Shown here piece by piece: positions 1 through 9,801 of a stretch of 64,000 nt of DNA (position 1 is the first letter of the stretch; every line of letters starts with the position of its first letter). The stretch is from NCBI RefSeq assembly GCF_020991365.1, contig NZ_JAJLRA010000015.1:81854-145853 (forward strand), written 5' to 3'. The position numbers and the translations under genes were made by a program. Under the pieces are notes generated by a model. That model was given only the letters and a program-made list of their open reading frames with translations. It ran no database searches and had not been told where the DNA came from. The DNA is from Streptacidiphilus sp. ASG 303 (lineage in GTDB: Bacteria; Actinomycetota; Actinomycetes; Streptomycetales; Streptomycetaceae).

Positions 1-1197
1 GCCGCCACCGACCCCGCCCGCGGCGGCGTGGTCTCCCCGGGCGGTGTCGGCTTCGACATCTCCTGCGGCGTCCGGCTGCTCGCCGCCGACACCACCGCCC
101 GTGAGCTGGCGCCCGTCCTCGGCAGCCTGATGGACGCCCTCGACCCGGCCGTCCCGCGCGGCATGACCCGCGGCGCGGTCTGGACCCCGCCGGACCGCGG
201 CGAGCTGCTGCGCCTGCTCACCGGCGGCGCCCGCCGCGCCCTGGAGCGCACCCACGGCGAACCGGGCGACCTGGAGCGCTGCGAGGACGGCGGCGCGGTC
301 GGCGGCGCCGACCCCGCCCAGGTCAGCGACCGGGCCCTGGAGCGCGGGATGCAGCAGGTCGGCAGCCTCGGCTCCGGCAACCACTTCCTGGAGGTGCAGC
401 GCGTCGCCGAGCTGTACGACGAGGCGACCGCCGCCGTCTTCGGCCTCGGTCCCGACCAGGTCTGCGTGATGATCCACTGCGGGTCGCGGGGGCTGGGCCA
501 CCAGATCTGCGGCGACCACGTGCGGCGGATGGAGCAGGCCATGCCCCGGTACGGGATCCGGGTGCCGGACCGGCAGCTCGCCTGCGCCCCCGTGGAGTCG
601 CCCGAGGGTCGCGCCTACCTCGGCGCGATGGCCGCCGCGGCCAACTACGGCCGCGCCAACCGCCATATGCTCGCCGAGGCCGCCCGCCGGGTCTTCTCCG
701 CCGTCGCGGACGCCCGGCTCTCCCTGGTCTACGACGTCTCGCACAACCTCGCCAAGCTGGAGGAGCACGCCGTCGGCGGCGTCCCGACCCGGCTGTGCGT
801 CCACCGCAAGGGCGCCACCCGCGCGCTGCCGCCCGGCCACCCCGACCTGCCGCCGGACCTGCGGCCGGTCGGGCAGCCCGTCCTCATCCCCGGCACCATG
901 GGCACGGCCTCCCACGTCCTCACCGGGGTGGCGGGAAGCCGCGCCTTCCACTCCGCCTGCCACGGCGCCGGCCGGGTGCAGAGCCGCCACCAGGCCGCCC
1001 GCGGGGTCAGCGGCCGGGAGCTGCGCGACCGGATGGAGGCGGCGGGCATCGCCGTGCGGCCCTCCTCCTGGCGCGGACTGGCCGAGGAGCACCCGGGGGC
1101 GTACAAGGACGTCGACGCCGTGGTGGCGGCGGCCGCCGGCGCCGGGCTGTGCCGCCCGGTCGCCCGGCTCGTCCCGCTCGGCGTCGTCAAGGGCTGA
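1..1197 (+). CDS. rtcB: RtcB family RNA ligase, 5' end missing
   Basis: Open from the first base of the window, so the true start lies upstream; about 398 residues are present. RtcB enzymes join a 2',3'-cyclic phosphate or 3'-phosphate RNA end to a 5'-OH end using GTP and Mn2+. The family motifs visible are [14 protein letters not shown] (metal-binding Cys region), [23 protein letters not shown] and a late SACHGAGR segment (the guanylylated His region). The C-terminus is complete. No archease gene follows; the next 260 bases are non-coding repeat. The family call is firm; whether it seals tRNA, mRNA or damaged RNA cannot be told from the sequence. Confidence 0.93.
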   Translation, partial: AATDPARGGVVSPGGVGFDISCGVRLLAADTTARELAPVLGSLMDALDPAVPRGMTRGAVWTPPDRGELLRLLTGGARRALERTHGEPGDLERCEDGGAVGGADPAQVSDRALERGMQQVGSLGSGNHFLEVQRVAELYDEATAAVFGLGPDQVCVMIHCGSRGLGHQICGDHVRRMEQAMPRYGIRVPDRQLACAPVESPEGRAYLGAMAAAANYGRANRHMLAEAARRVFSAVADARLSLVYDVSHNLAKLEEHAVGGVPTRLCVHRKGATRALPPGHPDLPPDLRPVGQPVLIPGTMGTASHVLTGVAGSRAFHSACHGAGRVQSRHQAARGVSGRELRDRMEAAGIAVRPSSWRGLAEEHPGAYKDVDAVVAAAAGAGLCRPVARLVPLGVVKG

Positions 1198-1277
1198 GCC
1201 CCGGACCCCGGCGGCCCGCCCCCGGCGCCGTGTCGCGGCGCCGCCCCTGCACCCGGCGCGGCGAGGCCGTCCGCCAT

Positions 1278-1372
1278 CCTGCCCCCGGCGCCCGGACCTG
1301 CCCCCGGCGCCCGGACCCGCCCCCGGCGCCCGGACCCGCCCCCGGCGCCCGGACCCGCCCCCGGCGCCCGGC
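1278..1372. repeat. Five tandem copies of a 19-bp unit
   Basis: The unit CCYGCCCCCGGCGCCCGGA is repeated five times head to tail in the gap between the RtcB gene and the SRPBCC gene. Copies 1-2 have T and copies 3-5 have C at the third base. 19 is not a multiple of 3, which agrees with a non-coding location. The flanks (1198-1277 and 1373-1444) are similar C/G-rich low-complexity DNA with no gene. Confidence 0.9.
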
Positions 1373-1444
1373 CCGCGCACCCCGGCCCCGCCCCGGCGCC
1401 CCGCCGCCCGGCGCGGCCCCGCCCCCGGCGCGGCCCGCCGGGCC

Positions 1445-1459
1445 TATGCTCGCGCCGTG
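1445..1459 (+). promoter_or_regulatory. -10 hexamer for a leaderless start
   Basis: TATGCT (1445-1450) fits the actinomycete -10 consensus TANNNT and ends six bases before the GTG start at 1457. No Shine-Dalgarno sequence is present. This is the usual geometry of leaderless mRNAs in Streptomyces, so transcription probably begins at the start codon. Confidence 0.55.
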
Positions 1460-1891
1460 GCCCCCTTCCGCATCGAACGCCTCACCGCCCTGCCGCCCGA
1501 CGAGGCCTGGCGCCGCCTCACCGACTGGGAGCGGCACGCCGCCCACGTGCCCATGACCCGGATCACCGTCACCACCCCGCCGCCCAACCGGGCCGGCACC
1601 GCCTTCACCGCCCGCACCGCCGTGGGCGGCGTAGGGTTCGACGACCCGATGGAGGTCGTCGCCTGGGAGCCGCCCGCCGCCGGCCGGCCCGGCCGCTGCC
1701 GCCTGGAGAAGCGCGGCCGCACGGTCACCGGCTGGGCCGAGATCGAGGTGGCACCGCACGGCGCCGGCTCCCGGGTCGTGTGGACCGAGGAGGCCCGCGT
1801 CCGCGGCGTGCCCGCCCTCTTCGACGCGCCGTCCCGCTGGGCGGGCCGCCTCCTCTTCGGCCGCGCCGTCGACGGCCTCCTGCGCGGCTAG
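1457..1891 (+). CDS. SRPBCC (START-like) family protein
   Basis: 144 residues, the normal size for a single polyketide-cyclase/START-like SRPBCC domain that folds round a hydrophobic pocket. The N-terminal pattern FRIERLTALPPDEAWRRLTD followed by the aromatic beta strands and a C-terminal amphipathic helix (RLLFGRAVDGLL) is typical. GTG at 1457 is chosen because a TATGCT -10 element sits directly upstream. The ligand is unknown. It appears to be transcribed alone. Confidence 0.8.
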   Translation: MAPFRIERLTALPPDEAWRRLTDWERHAAHVPMTRITVTTPPPNRAGTAFTARTAVGGVGFDDPMEVVAWEPPAAGRPGRCRLEKRGRTVTGWAEIEVAPHGAGSRVVWTEEARVRGVPALFDAPSRWAGRLLFGRAVDGLLRG

Positions 1892-2003
1892 CCGGGCTCT
1901 CCGCCGGCCGGCCGCCGGGCCGCACCGCCGGAGTCCCGCCGGAGTCCCCGGCAGGGGCCGGCGGCCCCCGGGGCCGTCGGCGGCCCGTGCCAGAATGCGC
2001 GCC

Positions 2004-2858
2004 ATGCTCGAGATCACCGTGCGCACGGAGGACGGACGGCGGCACGTCCGGCCGACCGCGCAGGAACTCGCCGGCCTGGTCCGCCGGATCGGCGGCGCGG
2101 GCGACCGGTTCCTGGTCGTCCAGCCGGTCCCCGACCTCCCCGACGTCTTCGTCCAGGTGTGGCACGAGGCCGGGGGCGGCTACACCCTGGAGCACCGCGC
2201 CGGGGCGCCCGACCGCCACGTCGCCGCGACGCTCGACGGGCCAGAGCCGGTGGCCGCCGCGATGACCGCCTGGGCCCGCCGCGATGACGGCTGGGACGCC
2301 GGACCGGACTGGTCCCCGCTCGACCTGGGGCCCGTCCCGCCGCCCCCGCCGCCGCTCGACCTCGACGACGACGACCGCAGGCGGCTCGAGGAGCACGTCC
2401 GCGCCGTGCTCGTCGGCGGCTACGCCACGCGGGCGCAGCTGGCGGAGGCGGCCGAGGACCACCTCGTCTCCGGCGACCGCCGCCCGGTCTCCCGCGAACA
2501 GGCGCAGCACCTGGCCGACCGGATGTGGCTGGAGCGCGTCGAGGAGCAGGCGGCCTGGGAGGGCGAGACGGACCCGGAGCGGCTCACCCGGGCCTTCGCG
2601 GCGCTGGAGGAGGCGGGCATCACGGCACGGGAGCACTTCACCTGCTGCCGCACCTGCGGCGGCGCGGAGATCGGTGCCGCCGGCGCGCCGGACGCCCGCG
2701 GCTTCGTCTCCTTCCACTCCCAGTGCACCAGGGGTGCTGCGGCGGGGCACGGGCTGACGCTGCTGTACGGCGGGTTCGACGGATCCCGGGAGACGACGGC
2801 GGCCGTCGGCCGGGAGGTCGCCGAGGCCTTCGGGGCGGTCGGCCTGCCGGTCGAGTAG
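2004..2858 (+). CDS. DUF6891-like conserved hypothetical protein
   Basis: 284 residues. The N-terminal part (to about residue 105) is an alpha/beta domain of unknown role, followed by a proline run, an acidic linker and a second domain with the segments EHFTCCRTCGGAEIG, GFVSFHSQ and LLYGGF, which resemble the DUF6891 family. Clustered Cys residues in CCRTC could bind metal. Two ATGs, at 1995 and 2004, are in frame; I prefer 2004 because CAGAAT (1991-1996) lies seven bases upstream as a weak -10 for a leaderless start. Function is unknown; family assignment is from memory. Confidence 0.72.
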   Translation: MLEITVRTEDGRRHVRPTAQELAGLVRRIGGAGDRFLVVQPVPDLPDVFVQVWHEAGGGYTLEHRAGAPDRHVAATLDGPEPVAAAMTAWARRDDGWDAGPDWSPLDLGPVPPPPPPLDLDDDDRRRLEEHVRAVLVGGYATRAQLAEAAEDHLVSGDRRPVSREQAQHLADRMWLERVEEQAAWEGETDPERLTRAFAALEEAGITAREHFTCCRTCGGAEIGAAGAPDARGFVSFHSQCTRGAAAGHGLTLLYGGFDGSRETTAAVGREVAEAFGAVGLPVE

Positions 2859-3042
2859 GACGGCGATCCCGGGCGTGCCCTCACGGTCACGCCGCTGGAC
2901 TGGCGCAGGAGGCTCGTCGGGTAGGGCCCCGCCGCCCGGCCGGCGCGGCCCGTCGCGCGGCGGCCGGGCCGTCCCGCCCGCCGCCCGCGGACGCGCCACG
3001 CACACCTGCCGCACATTCGCGGGGGACACCCGGAAGGGCGTA

Positions 3043-3061
3043 CCGTTGCCCTTGGTAACGG
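3043..3061 (+). promoter_or_regulatory. Inverted repeat upstream of the phosphatase/B12/STAS genes
   Basis: CCGTTGCC-CTT-GGTAACGG has 8-bp arms with one mismatch. It sits 44 bases before the ATG of the small ORF at 3105 and is the only clear symmetrical element in this promoter region, so it may be an operator or overlap the promoter. No recognised binding site matches. Confidence 0.35.
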
Positions 3062-3104
3062 ATCTGCGACCGGAGACGGACCGACGACAGGCGGAGGTGG
3101 AGAG

Positions 3105-3182
3105 ATGGGGAACAGCACGGCGGAGGCGGCGGCCCGCCCCTTCCTCGCGTCCCGCGCCACCGCCCCGGGTCGGCGCCGGTGA
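3105..3182 (+). CDS. Small 25-residue upstream ORF coupled to the phosphatase
   Basis: ATG at 3105 is preceded by a strong ribosome-binding site (GGAGGTGG, 3093-3100). The frame ends with TGA at 3180-3182 and overlaps the GTG start of the phosphatase in a GTGA junction, whereas that GTG has no ribosome-binding site of its own. The peptide is Ala/Arg-rich with no recognisable domain. It is either a leader peptide that delivers ribosomes to the phosphatase start, or the true phosphatase N-terminus separated by a frameshift. The ORF itself is clear; its role is inferred. Confidence 0.45.
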   Translation: MGNSTAEAAARPFLASRATAPGRRR

Positions 3183-4861
3183 CGGAGCACACGGAGAGGA
3201 CCGCCCAGCCGGCCCCCGGCGACCTCAGGGAGGCCGGAGGCCCCGCCCGCGGCGCCCGGCGCCCCGCCCCGGCGGCGCCCCCCGCCCCCGCTGCACCGCA
3301 GCAGGCCCCGGCGCACCCCGAGGAGGGCCTGCTGGACCTCGTGGACCAGGCCGTGGTCGTCTGCGACGCCGACGGCGTGGTCCTGCGCACCAACGCCCCC
3401 GCCGGGCGGCTCTTCCCCCGCCTGCGGGTGGGGGAGGTGCTCGGCGCCCCCGCCGCCGGCCCCCTCGCGGCAGCTGCGGGCGACGGCTCCGACGCCTTCG
3501 ACGCCGACTTCCTCGGCCGGCGGCTCAGCGGCCGCCGCACCGCCTGGGACGGCCGCACCGTGTGGCTGGTCCGCGACGACAGCGCCGTCCGCGAGCGGGA
3601 GGACGCCCTGCTGGCCGAGCGGTCCCGGTCGGCCTTCCTCGCCCAGGCCGGCAAGCAGCTCGGCGCCTCCCTCCACCACGGCCGCACCGTCCGCACCCTG
3701 GTCCGCACGGCCGTCCCCGTGCTCGCCGACAGCGCCGTCGTGGTGCTGCCGCTGCGCGGCAACCGCACCACCTGGCACCGCTTCGGCCCGCACACCCCCG
3801 AGCCCGTCGCCGGGCGGATCGCGGCCGCCGTGCTGGAGGGCGTGCCGCGGGTCGCCGACGCCCTGTCCGGCCTGGAGCCCGAGCCCACCGCCTGCCCCTG
3901 GCAGGAGCTGGAGGACCTCGGCGTCGTCCCGCAGCAGCTCGGCGAGGGCGGCGAGGCGCTCGTCATCCCGCTGCCGGGCAACGGCGTCCCCGCCGGCGCC
4001 CTCGTCCTGGCCCGCGGCCCGGACCGCGAGGGGTTCACCGCGGTCGACACCGAGCTGGTGCGCCAGTTCGCCTCCCGCGCCGGCATCGCGCTGGCCGCGT
4101 CCGCCTTCTACACGCAGCAGTCCCACACCGCCTCCGTGCTGCAGTCGGGCCTGGAGCCCGCCGCGCTGCCCGCCGCCGACGGCGTGCGGCTGGGCGCCGC
4201 CTACCGCCCGGCGCGCGAGGCCCTGCGGATCGGCGGCGACTTCTACCAGGTCGACCCCCGCCCCGGCGGCGGCCTGGACTTCTTCTTCGGCGACGTCTGC
4301 GGCAAGGGTGTGGAGGCGGCGGTCCTCACCGGCCGGGTGCGGCAGAGCCTGCGCACCCTGGCCCTGGTGGAGATCCGGCCGGTCCGCGTCCTGCACCTGC
4401 TCAACCAGGCGCTGCTGGACGCGGGGGAGGCCCGCTTCACCACCCTGGTGACCGGCTCCGCCCGCTCCGCCGCCGACGGCGGCCTCGACGTGGTCCTGGC
4501 CGGCGGCGGCCACCTGCCGCCGCTGGTGCTGCGCGACGACGGCCGGGTCGAGCCGGTGCAGATCGGCGGCACGCTGGTCGGCGCCCTGCCCGACCCGATC
4601 TTCGACCAGGCCGAGATCCACCTCGCCCCCGGGGAGCTGGTGCTGCTGTACAGCGACGGCGTCACCGAGGCCCGAGGCGGCCCGGCCGGGTACGAGATGT
4701 ACGGGGAACGGCGGCTGGTCCGGGACCTCGGCACCTGCCGGGGCATGCCCGCCGGCGCCGTCGCCCAGCGCGTCGAGCTCCTCGCCACCGAGTGGCTCGG
4801 CGGCCGCCCCCACGACGACATCGCCGTTCTCGTCCTCCAGGCGCCCGCCCGCACCGACTGA
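3179..4861 (+). CDS. PAS/GAF-SpoIIE serine phosphatase (RsbU-like)
   Basis: 560 residues. After a disordered Pro/Ala-rich start there is a PAS-like segment (about 45-130, LLDLVDQAVVVCDADG), a GAF-like segment (about 155-300) and a C-terminal PPM/SpoIIE phosphatase domain (about 320-555). Metal-ligand motifs seen are IGGDFYQV, FGDVCGKG, LYSDGVTEAR and HDDIAVLVL. Such enzymes dephosphorylate STAS anti-sigma-factor antagonists and so release a sigma factor. The probable substrate is the STAS protein two genes downstream (5972-6373), with a B12-binding protein in between. GTG at 3179 is translationally coupled to the small ORF at 3105. Confidence 0.88.
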   Translation: MTEHTERTAQPAPGDLREAGGPARGARRPAPAAPPAPAAPQQAPAHPEEGLLDLVDQAVVVCDADGVVLRTNAPAGRLFPRLRVGEVLGAPAAGPLAAAAGDGSDAFDADFLGRRLSGRRTAWDGRTVWLVRDDSAVREREDALLAERSRSAFLAQAGKQLGASLHHGRTVRTLVRTAVPVLADSAVVVLPLRGNRTTWHRFGPHTPEPVAGRIAAAVLEGVPRVADALSGLEPEPTACPWQELEDLGVVPQQLGEGGEALVIPLPGNGVPAGALVLARGPDREGFTAVDTELVRQFASRAGIALAASAFYTQQSHTASVLQSGLEPAALPAADGVRLGAAYRPAREALRIGGDFYQVDPRPGGGLDFFFGDVCGKGVEAAVLTGRVRQSLRTLALVEIRPVRVLHLLNQALLDAGEARFTTLVTGSARSAADGGLDVVLAGGGHLPPLVLRDDGRVEPVQIGGTLVGALPDPIFDQAEIHLAPGELVLLYSDGVTEARGGPAGYEMYGERRLVRDLGTCRGMPAGAVAQRVELLATEWLGGRPHDDIAVLVLQAPARTD

Positions 4862-4883
4862 CCCCTCAGCCAGGAGCACCCGA

Positions 4884-5942
4884 GTGACCACCGCCACCCG
4901 ACCCGCCCTCGACCCCGACGTCCGGTCCGCCTACGACGCGCACCTCGCCCGCGCCGACGAGGACGCAGCCGCCGCCCTCGTGCTCGGCCTGCTCGACGCC
5001 GGCTGGGCCCCGGAGCGGATCCTGCTGGACCTGGTCGCACCCGCCCAGGTCGCGGTGGGGGAGCGGTGGGCCTCCGCCGAGTGGAGCGTCGCCCAGGAGC
5101 ACGCCGCGACCCACGTCAGCGAGCAGACCGTCGCCGCGCTCGCCGCCGCCACCCGCCGCCCCGCCGAGGAGGGCGCCGGGAGCATCGTGGTGGCCTGCGT
5201 CGACGGCGAGTGGCACGCCCTGCCCGCCCGCATCCTCGCCGAGGTGCTGCGGCTGCGCGGCTTCCGGGTCACCTTCCTCGGCGCCCACGTCCCCGCCCCC
5301 CACCTGGTCTCCTACCTGCACCAGCACGGCCCGGACCTGGCGGCCCTGTCCTGCATGCTCCCGGTGCGCCTGCCCCGCGCCCACCGCATGGTCGAGGCCG
5401 CCCGCCTCGCCGGGGTGCCGGTGCTCGCGGGCGGACCCGGCTTCGGGCCCGACGGGTCCTGGGCGGCCGCCCTCGGCGCGGACCTGTACGCGTCCGACGC
5501 CGCGGGCGCCGCCGACCTGCTGCAGCGTGCCTGGCCGCCGCCCTTCGACGGCGCGGTCTCGCTGCCGCACCTCGCCGACGAGGAGTACGCACAGCTCGTC
5601 CGGCGCCGTCCCGAACTGCTGCGGCACCTCGTCGACACCCTGCACGAGCGGTTCCCCGCCATGCGCGACTACAGCGACCACCAGCACGAGGCCACTCTGG
5701 AGGACCTCGGCCACCTGCTGGACTTCCTCACGGCGGGCGTCTTCGTCGACGACCCCCGCGTCCTCACCGGCTTCCTCGACTTCAGCGCGCACATCCTCGC
5801 CTCCCGGCGGGTGCCCCCCGCCGGCCTCCACCTGGCCGTGGACGCGCTCACCGGCCCCCTGCACGACTTCCCGAGGACCCTTGCGCACCTCACCGCCGGG
5901 AAGGAGGGCCTGGAGGAGGCCGGACACGCCCACTCCCGCTGA
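4884..5942 (+). CDS. Cobalamin-binding sensor protein, CarH/LitR-like B12 module
   Basis: 352 residues. Residues about 10-90 form the helical cap of B12-binding proteins and carry W62-x9-E72-H73, the Trp/Glu/His arrangement of the CarH photoreceptor. The Rossmann part carries E109-W-H111, matching the ExH motif whose His is the lower cobalt ligand in CarH. There is no MerR-type DNA-binding domain; instead a helical domain of about 160 residues follows. It lies 22 bp after the phosphatase and 29 bp before a STAS gene, and carotenoid genes follow. I infer a light- or redox-sensing partner of the phosphatase/STAS switch. Cobalamin binding is well supported; photoreception is a hypothesis. Confidence 0.82.
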   Translation: MTTATRPALDPDVRSAYDAHLARADEDAAAALVLGLLDAGWAPERILLDLVAPAQVAVGERWASAEWSVAQEHAATHVSEQTVAALAAATRRPAEEGAGSIVVACVDGEWHALPARILAEVLRLRGFRVTFLGAHVPAPHLVSYLHQHGPDLAALSCMLPVRLPRAHRMVEAARLAGVPVLAGGPGFGPDGSWAAALGADLYASDAAGAADLLQRAWPPPFDGAVSLPHLADEEYAQLVRRRPELLRHLVDTLHERFPAMRDYSDHQHEATLEDLGHLLDFLTAGVFVDDPRVLTGFLDFSAHILASRRVPPAGLHLAVDALTGPLHDFPRTLAHLTAGKEGLEEAGHAHSR

Positions 5943-5971
5943 CCCCCGAGCCCGAGGAAGGAGACGACCCG

Positions 5972-6373
5972 TTGCACGCCCCCGAACACCGGCCCGCACT
6001 CGACATCACCGAGGCGCGCCGCGACGACGGCACCGTCCACCTCGTCCTGGAGGGCGAGCTGGACTACGACACCTGCGAGGACCTCGACCACGCCCTCGGC
6101 CGGGCGCTCACCCCCGGCACGCACCGCCTCGTCGTCGACCTCGGCGGCGTCACCTTCATGGACTCCTCCGGCATCGTGTGCCTGCTGCGCGCCCGCCGTG
6201 CGGCCCCGGCGCCCGGCGGCCTCCGCGTCGTCAACGCCGCCCGCCAGCCGCTGGAGCGCCTCTCCATCGCGGGCGTCCTCGACCACCTCACCCGCACGGC
6301 CGAGGACGAGGACCCCGCCTCCGCCGCCGGATCCGCCTCGCTGGCGGACTCCGCGCCGTCCGGCACCGGCTGA
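5972..6373 (+). CDS. STAS-domain anti-sigma factor antagonist
   Basis: 133 residues beginning at TTG 5972, chosen because a GAGGAAGGAG ribosome-binding site ends about nine bases upstream. Residues about 10-105 are a STAS domain with the signature FMDSSGIVCLL; one of Ser65/Ser66 is the expected site phosphorylated by an RsbW-type kinase and dephosphorylated by a SpoIIE phosphatase. An acidic, Ser-rich tail follows. It is the third gene of the phosphatase/B12/STAS set. No anti-sigma kinase or sigma factor gene is present nearby, so the target sigma factor must be encoded elsewhere. Confidence 0.9.
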   Translation: MHAPEHRPALDITEARRDDGTVHLVLEGELDYDTCEDLDHALGRALTPGTHRLVVDLGGVTFMDSSGIVCLLRARRAAPAPGGLRVVNAARQPLERLSIAGVLDHLTRTAEDEDPASAAGSASLADSAPSGTG

Positions 6374-6479
6374 TCCGGCGTCCGCCCGGCACCCGTCCCG
6401 CAGCCCCCGCCCTGCGGTCCCCGCGCCGAGGAGCCGGACTGCTGCGGCGGGTCCCGCGGTCCGGGGGGCGCTCCCGCGA

Positions 6480-6499
6480 TACGGTCCGAACGGTACCGT
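6480..6499 (+). promoter_or_regulatory. crtI promoter region with palindrome
   Basis: Within the 204-bp gap before crtI, TACGGT (6480-6485) fits the -10 pattern TANNNT. The perfect palindrome ACGGTACCGT (6490-6499) lies just downstream, where the transcription start would fall, and repeats the ACGGT of the hexamer. It may be an operator for a carotenoid regulator. No convincing -35 hexamer is visible, so an alternative sigma factor is possible. Confidence 0.35.
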
Positions 6500-6577
6500 C
6501 CCGAGGACGGCCGGCCGCCCGCACGGCGGCCGAGAGGGTGAGGGCGTGCCGGGCGGCACGCCGGGTGAGGAGGGGCG

Positions 6578-8061
<1,484 letters not shown>

Positions 8062-8065
<4 letters not shown>

Positions 8066-9633
8066 CCGCCCCGCACCTCCTCCGGCCCCAGGCGCAGCCG
8101 CAGGCCCCCCGGCGCGGCCGCGACCGCCGCGCCCGCACCTGGCCCGCCCCCGCCGGCCGCCCCCGCGCCGCCGGACCCGCCCCCCGCACCGCCGTCGTCG
8201 GCGGCGGCATCGCGGGCCTGGCCGCCGCCACCGCCCTGGCCGAGCGCGGCGTCCGCGTCGACCTCCTGGAGGCCCGCCCCACCCTCGGCGGGCGCCTGGC
8301 CGGCTGGTCCACCACCCTCGCCGACGGCTCCACCGCCACCATGAGCCGCGGCTTCCACGCCTTCTTCCGCCAGTACTACAACCTGCGCGGACTGCTGCGC
8401 CGCGCCGACCCGGGCCTCGGGATGCTCGTCCCGCTGCCCGACTACCCGCTCCAGCGCCGCGGCGGCGCCCGCGACAGCTTCGCCCGCGTGCCGCGCACCC
8501 CGCCGTGGAGCGCCCTCGGCTTCGCCGCGCTCAGCCCCACCTTCACCTGGTCCTCCCTGGCCGGCATCGACCCGGTGGCCGCCCTGCCCCTGCTCGACGT
8601 GCGGGTCCCCGAGGTGTATGAGCGCCTCGACGGCACCAGCGCGCAGGACTTCCTCGACGCCGTGCGCTTCCCCGAGGAGGCCCGGCACCTGGCGTTCGAG
8701 GTCTTCTCCCGCAGCTTCTTCGCCGACCCGGGCGAGCTCTCCGCCGCCGAGCTGGCCCTGATGTTCCACATCTACTTCCTCGGCTCCAGCGAGGGCCTGC
8801 TCTTCGACGTGCCCGCCGAGCCGTTCCCGCAGGCCCTGTGGGACCCGCTGGCCGCCTACCTGGAGCGCCACGGCGCCCGGCTGCGCACCGGCACCGCCGT
8901 CGGCCGCGTCGACCCGCTGGCCGGCGGCGGCTTCGAGGTCGCGCCGGACGGCGGCCCCGCCGAGGCCTACGACGCGGTCGTCCTCGCCCTGGACTCCGGC
9001 GGCCTCCAGCAGCTCGTGGCGAAGTCGCCCGATCTCGGCGACCCCGCCTGGCGGGGCGCGATCGGGACGCTGCGCCAGGCGCCGCCGTTCCTCGTCTCCC
9101 GCCTCTGGCTGGACCGCCCGGTCCGCGCCGACCGGCCCGGCTTCCTCGGCACCAGCGGCTACGGGCCGCTGGACAACGTCAGCGTCCTCGACCGCTGGGA
9201 GGGCGAGGCCCGCCGCTGGGCCGACCGCACCGGCGGGTCGGTGGTGGAGCTGCACGCCTACGCCGTCGACGCTGGCGCCGACCGCCGGACCGTGGAGGAC
9301 CGGCTGCTCGCCGAACTCCACCGGATCTACCCCGAGACCGCCGCCGCCCGCACGGTCGACGTCCGCCACGAGTGGCGCGCCGACTGCCCGCTCTTCCCCG
9401 TCGGCGGCTACGGGGACCGCCCGGAGGTCCGCACCCCGCACCCCCGGCTGGTCCTGGCCGGCGACCTCGTCCGCACCCGGGTGCCCTGCGCGCTCATGGA
9501 GCGTGCCGCCACCACCGGCTTCGAGGCCGCCAACCACCTGCTGCAGGGCTGGGGCGTCCAGGGCCAGCACCTGTGGTCCGTGCCCACCGCCGGCCGCTCC
9601 GCCCCGCTCCGCGCCCTGGCCCGCCGCTTCTGA
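8062..9633 (+). CDS. crtU: CrtU, beta-carotene desaturase/methyltransferase (isorenieratene synthase)
   Basis: 523 residues from ATG 8062 (GGAGGAAG ribosome-binding site inside the end of crtI, ATGA overlap). It has an FAD fold beginning near residue 45 (VVGGGIAGLAAATALAERG) and LEARPTLGGRLAG, then a long alpha/beta body and a C-terminal FAD segment (LVLAGDLVRTRVPCALMERA). It belongs to the carotene desaturase/methyl-shift family that turns the beta-rings of beta-carotene into aromatic rings. With crtY and crtB across the gap it implies an aromatic carotenoid such as isorenieratene. The first 40 residues are Arg/Pro-rich and may be disordered. Confidence 0.9.
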
Positions 9634-9657
9634 CGGCGGGTCAGGTGAGCACGCCGG

Positions 9658-9682
9658 ACCGCCGCTCCCCAGGAGCGGCGGT
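9658..9682 (+). terminator. Stem-loop after crtU
   Basis: ACCGCCGCTCC, loop CCA, GGAGCGGCGGT: a perfect 11-bp stem 25 bases after the crtU stop codon, typical of actinomycete terminators without a long U tract. Confidence 0.75.
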
Positions 9683-9745
9683 CCCACGCCCGTGGCCTGC
9701 GGGGATGCGCGCTCTTATTCCCCGCGGGTTGTCCTGACAGTCCGC

Positions 9746-9751
9746 TAGGCT
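9746..9751 (+). promoter_or_regulatory. -10 hexamer upstream of the lipoprotein gene
   Basis: TAGGCT fits TANNNT and lies 50 bases before the lipoprotein start, in a stretch less GC-rich than its surroundings. TTGTCC upstream (9729-9734) is too close to act as a normally spaced -35. Confidence 0.4.
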
Positions 9752-9801
9752 CCCCGGGCCGGAACGGATTCCGGCACAGGAACTACCGGGGAACAGCACA
9801 C

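Noticed and set aside
1197..1456. A gene in the gap after rtcB
   Set aside because: Open frames there are repeat-driven, with no start signals and no recognisable protein. An archease gene was looked for and not found.
2420..4897. Long minus-strand open frame opposite the phosphatase gene (825 codons)
   Set aside because: It is the antisense shadow of a well-supported gene with domain motifs. Its composition (Ala/Gly/Arg/Gln) is what high-GC antisense frames give. Many similar frames across the window were left out for the same reason.
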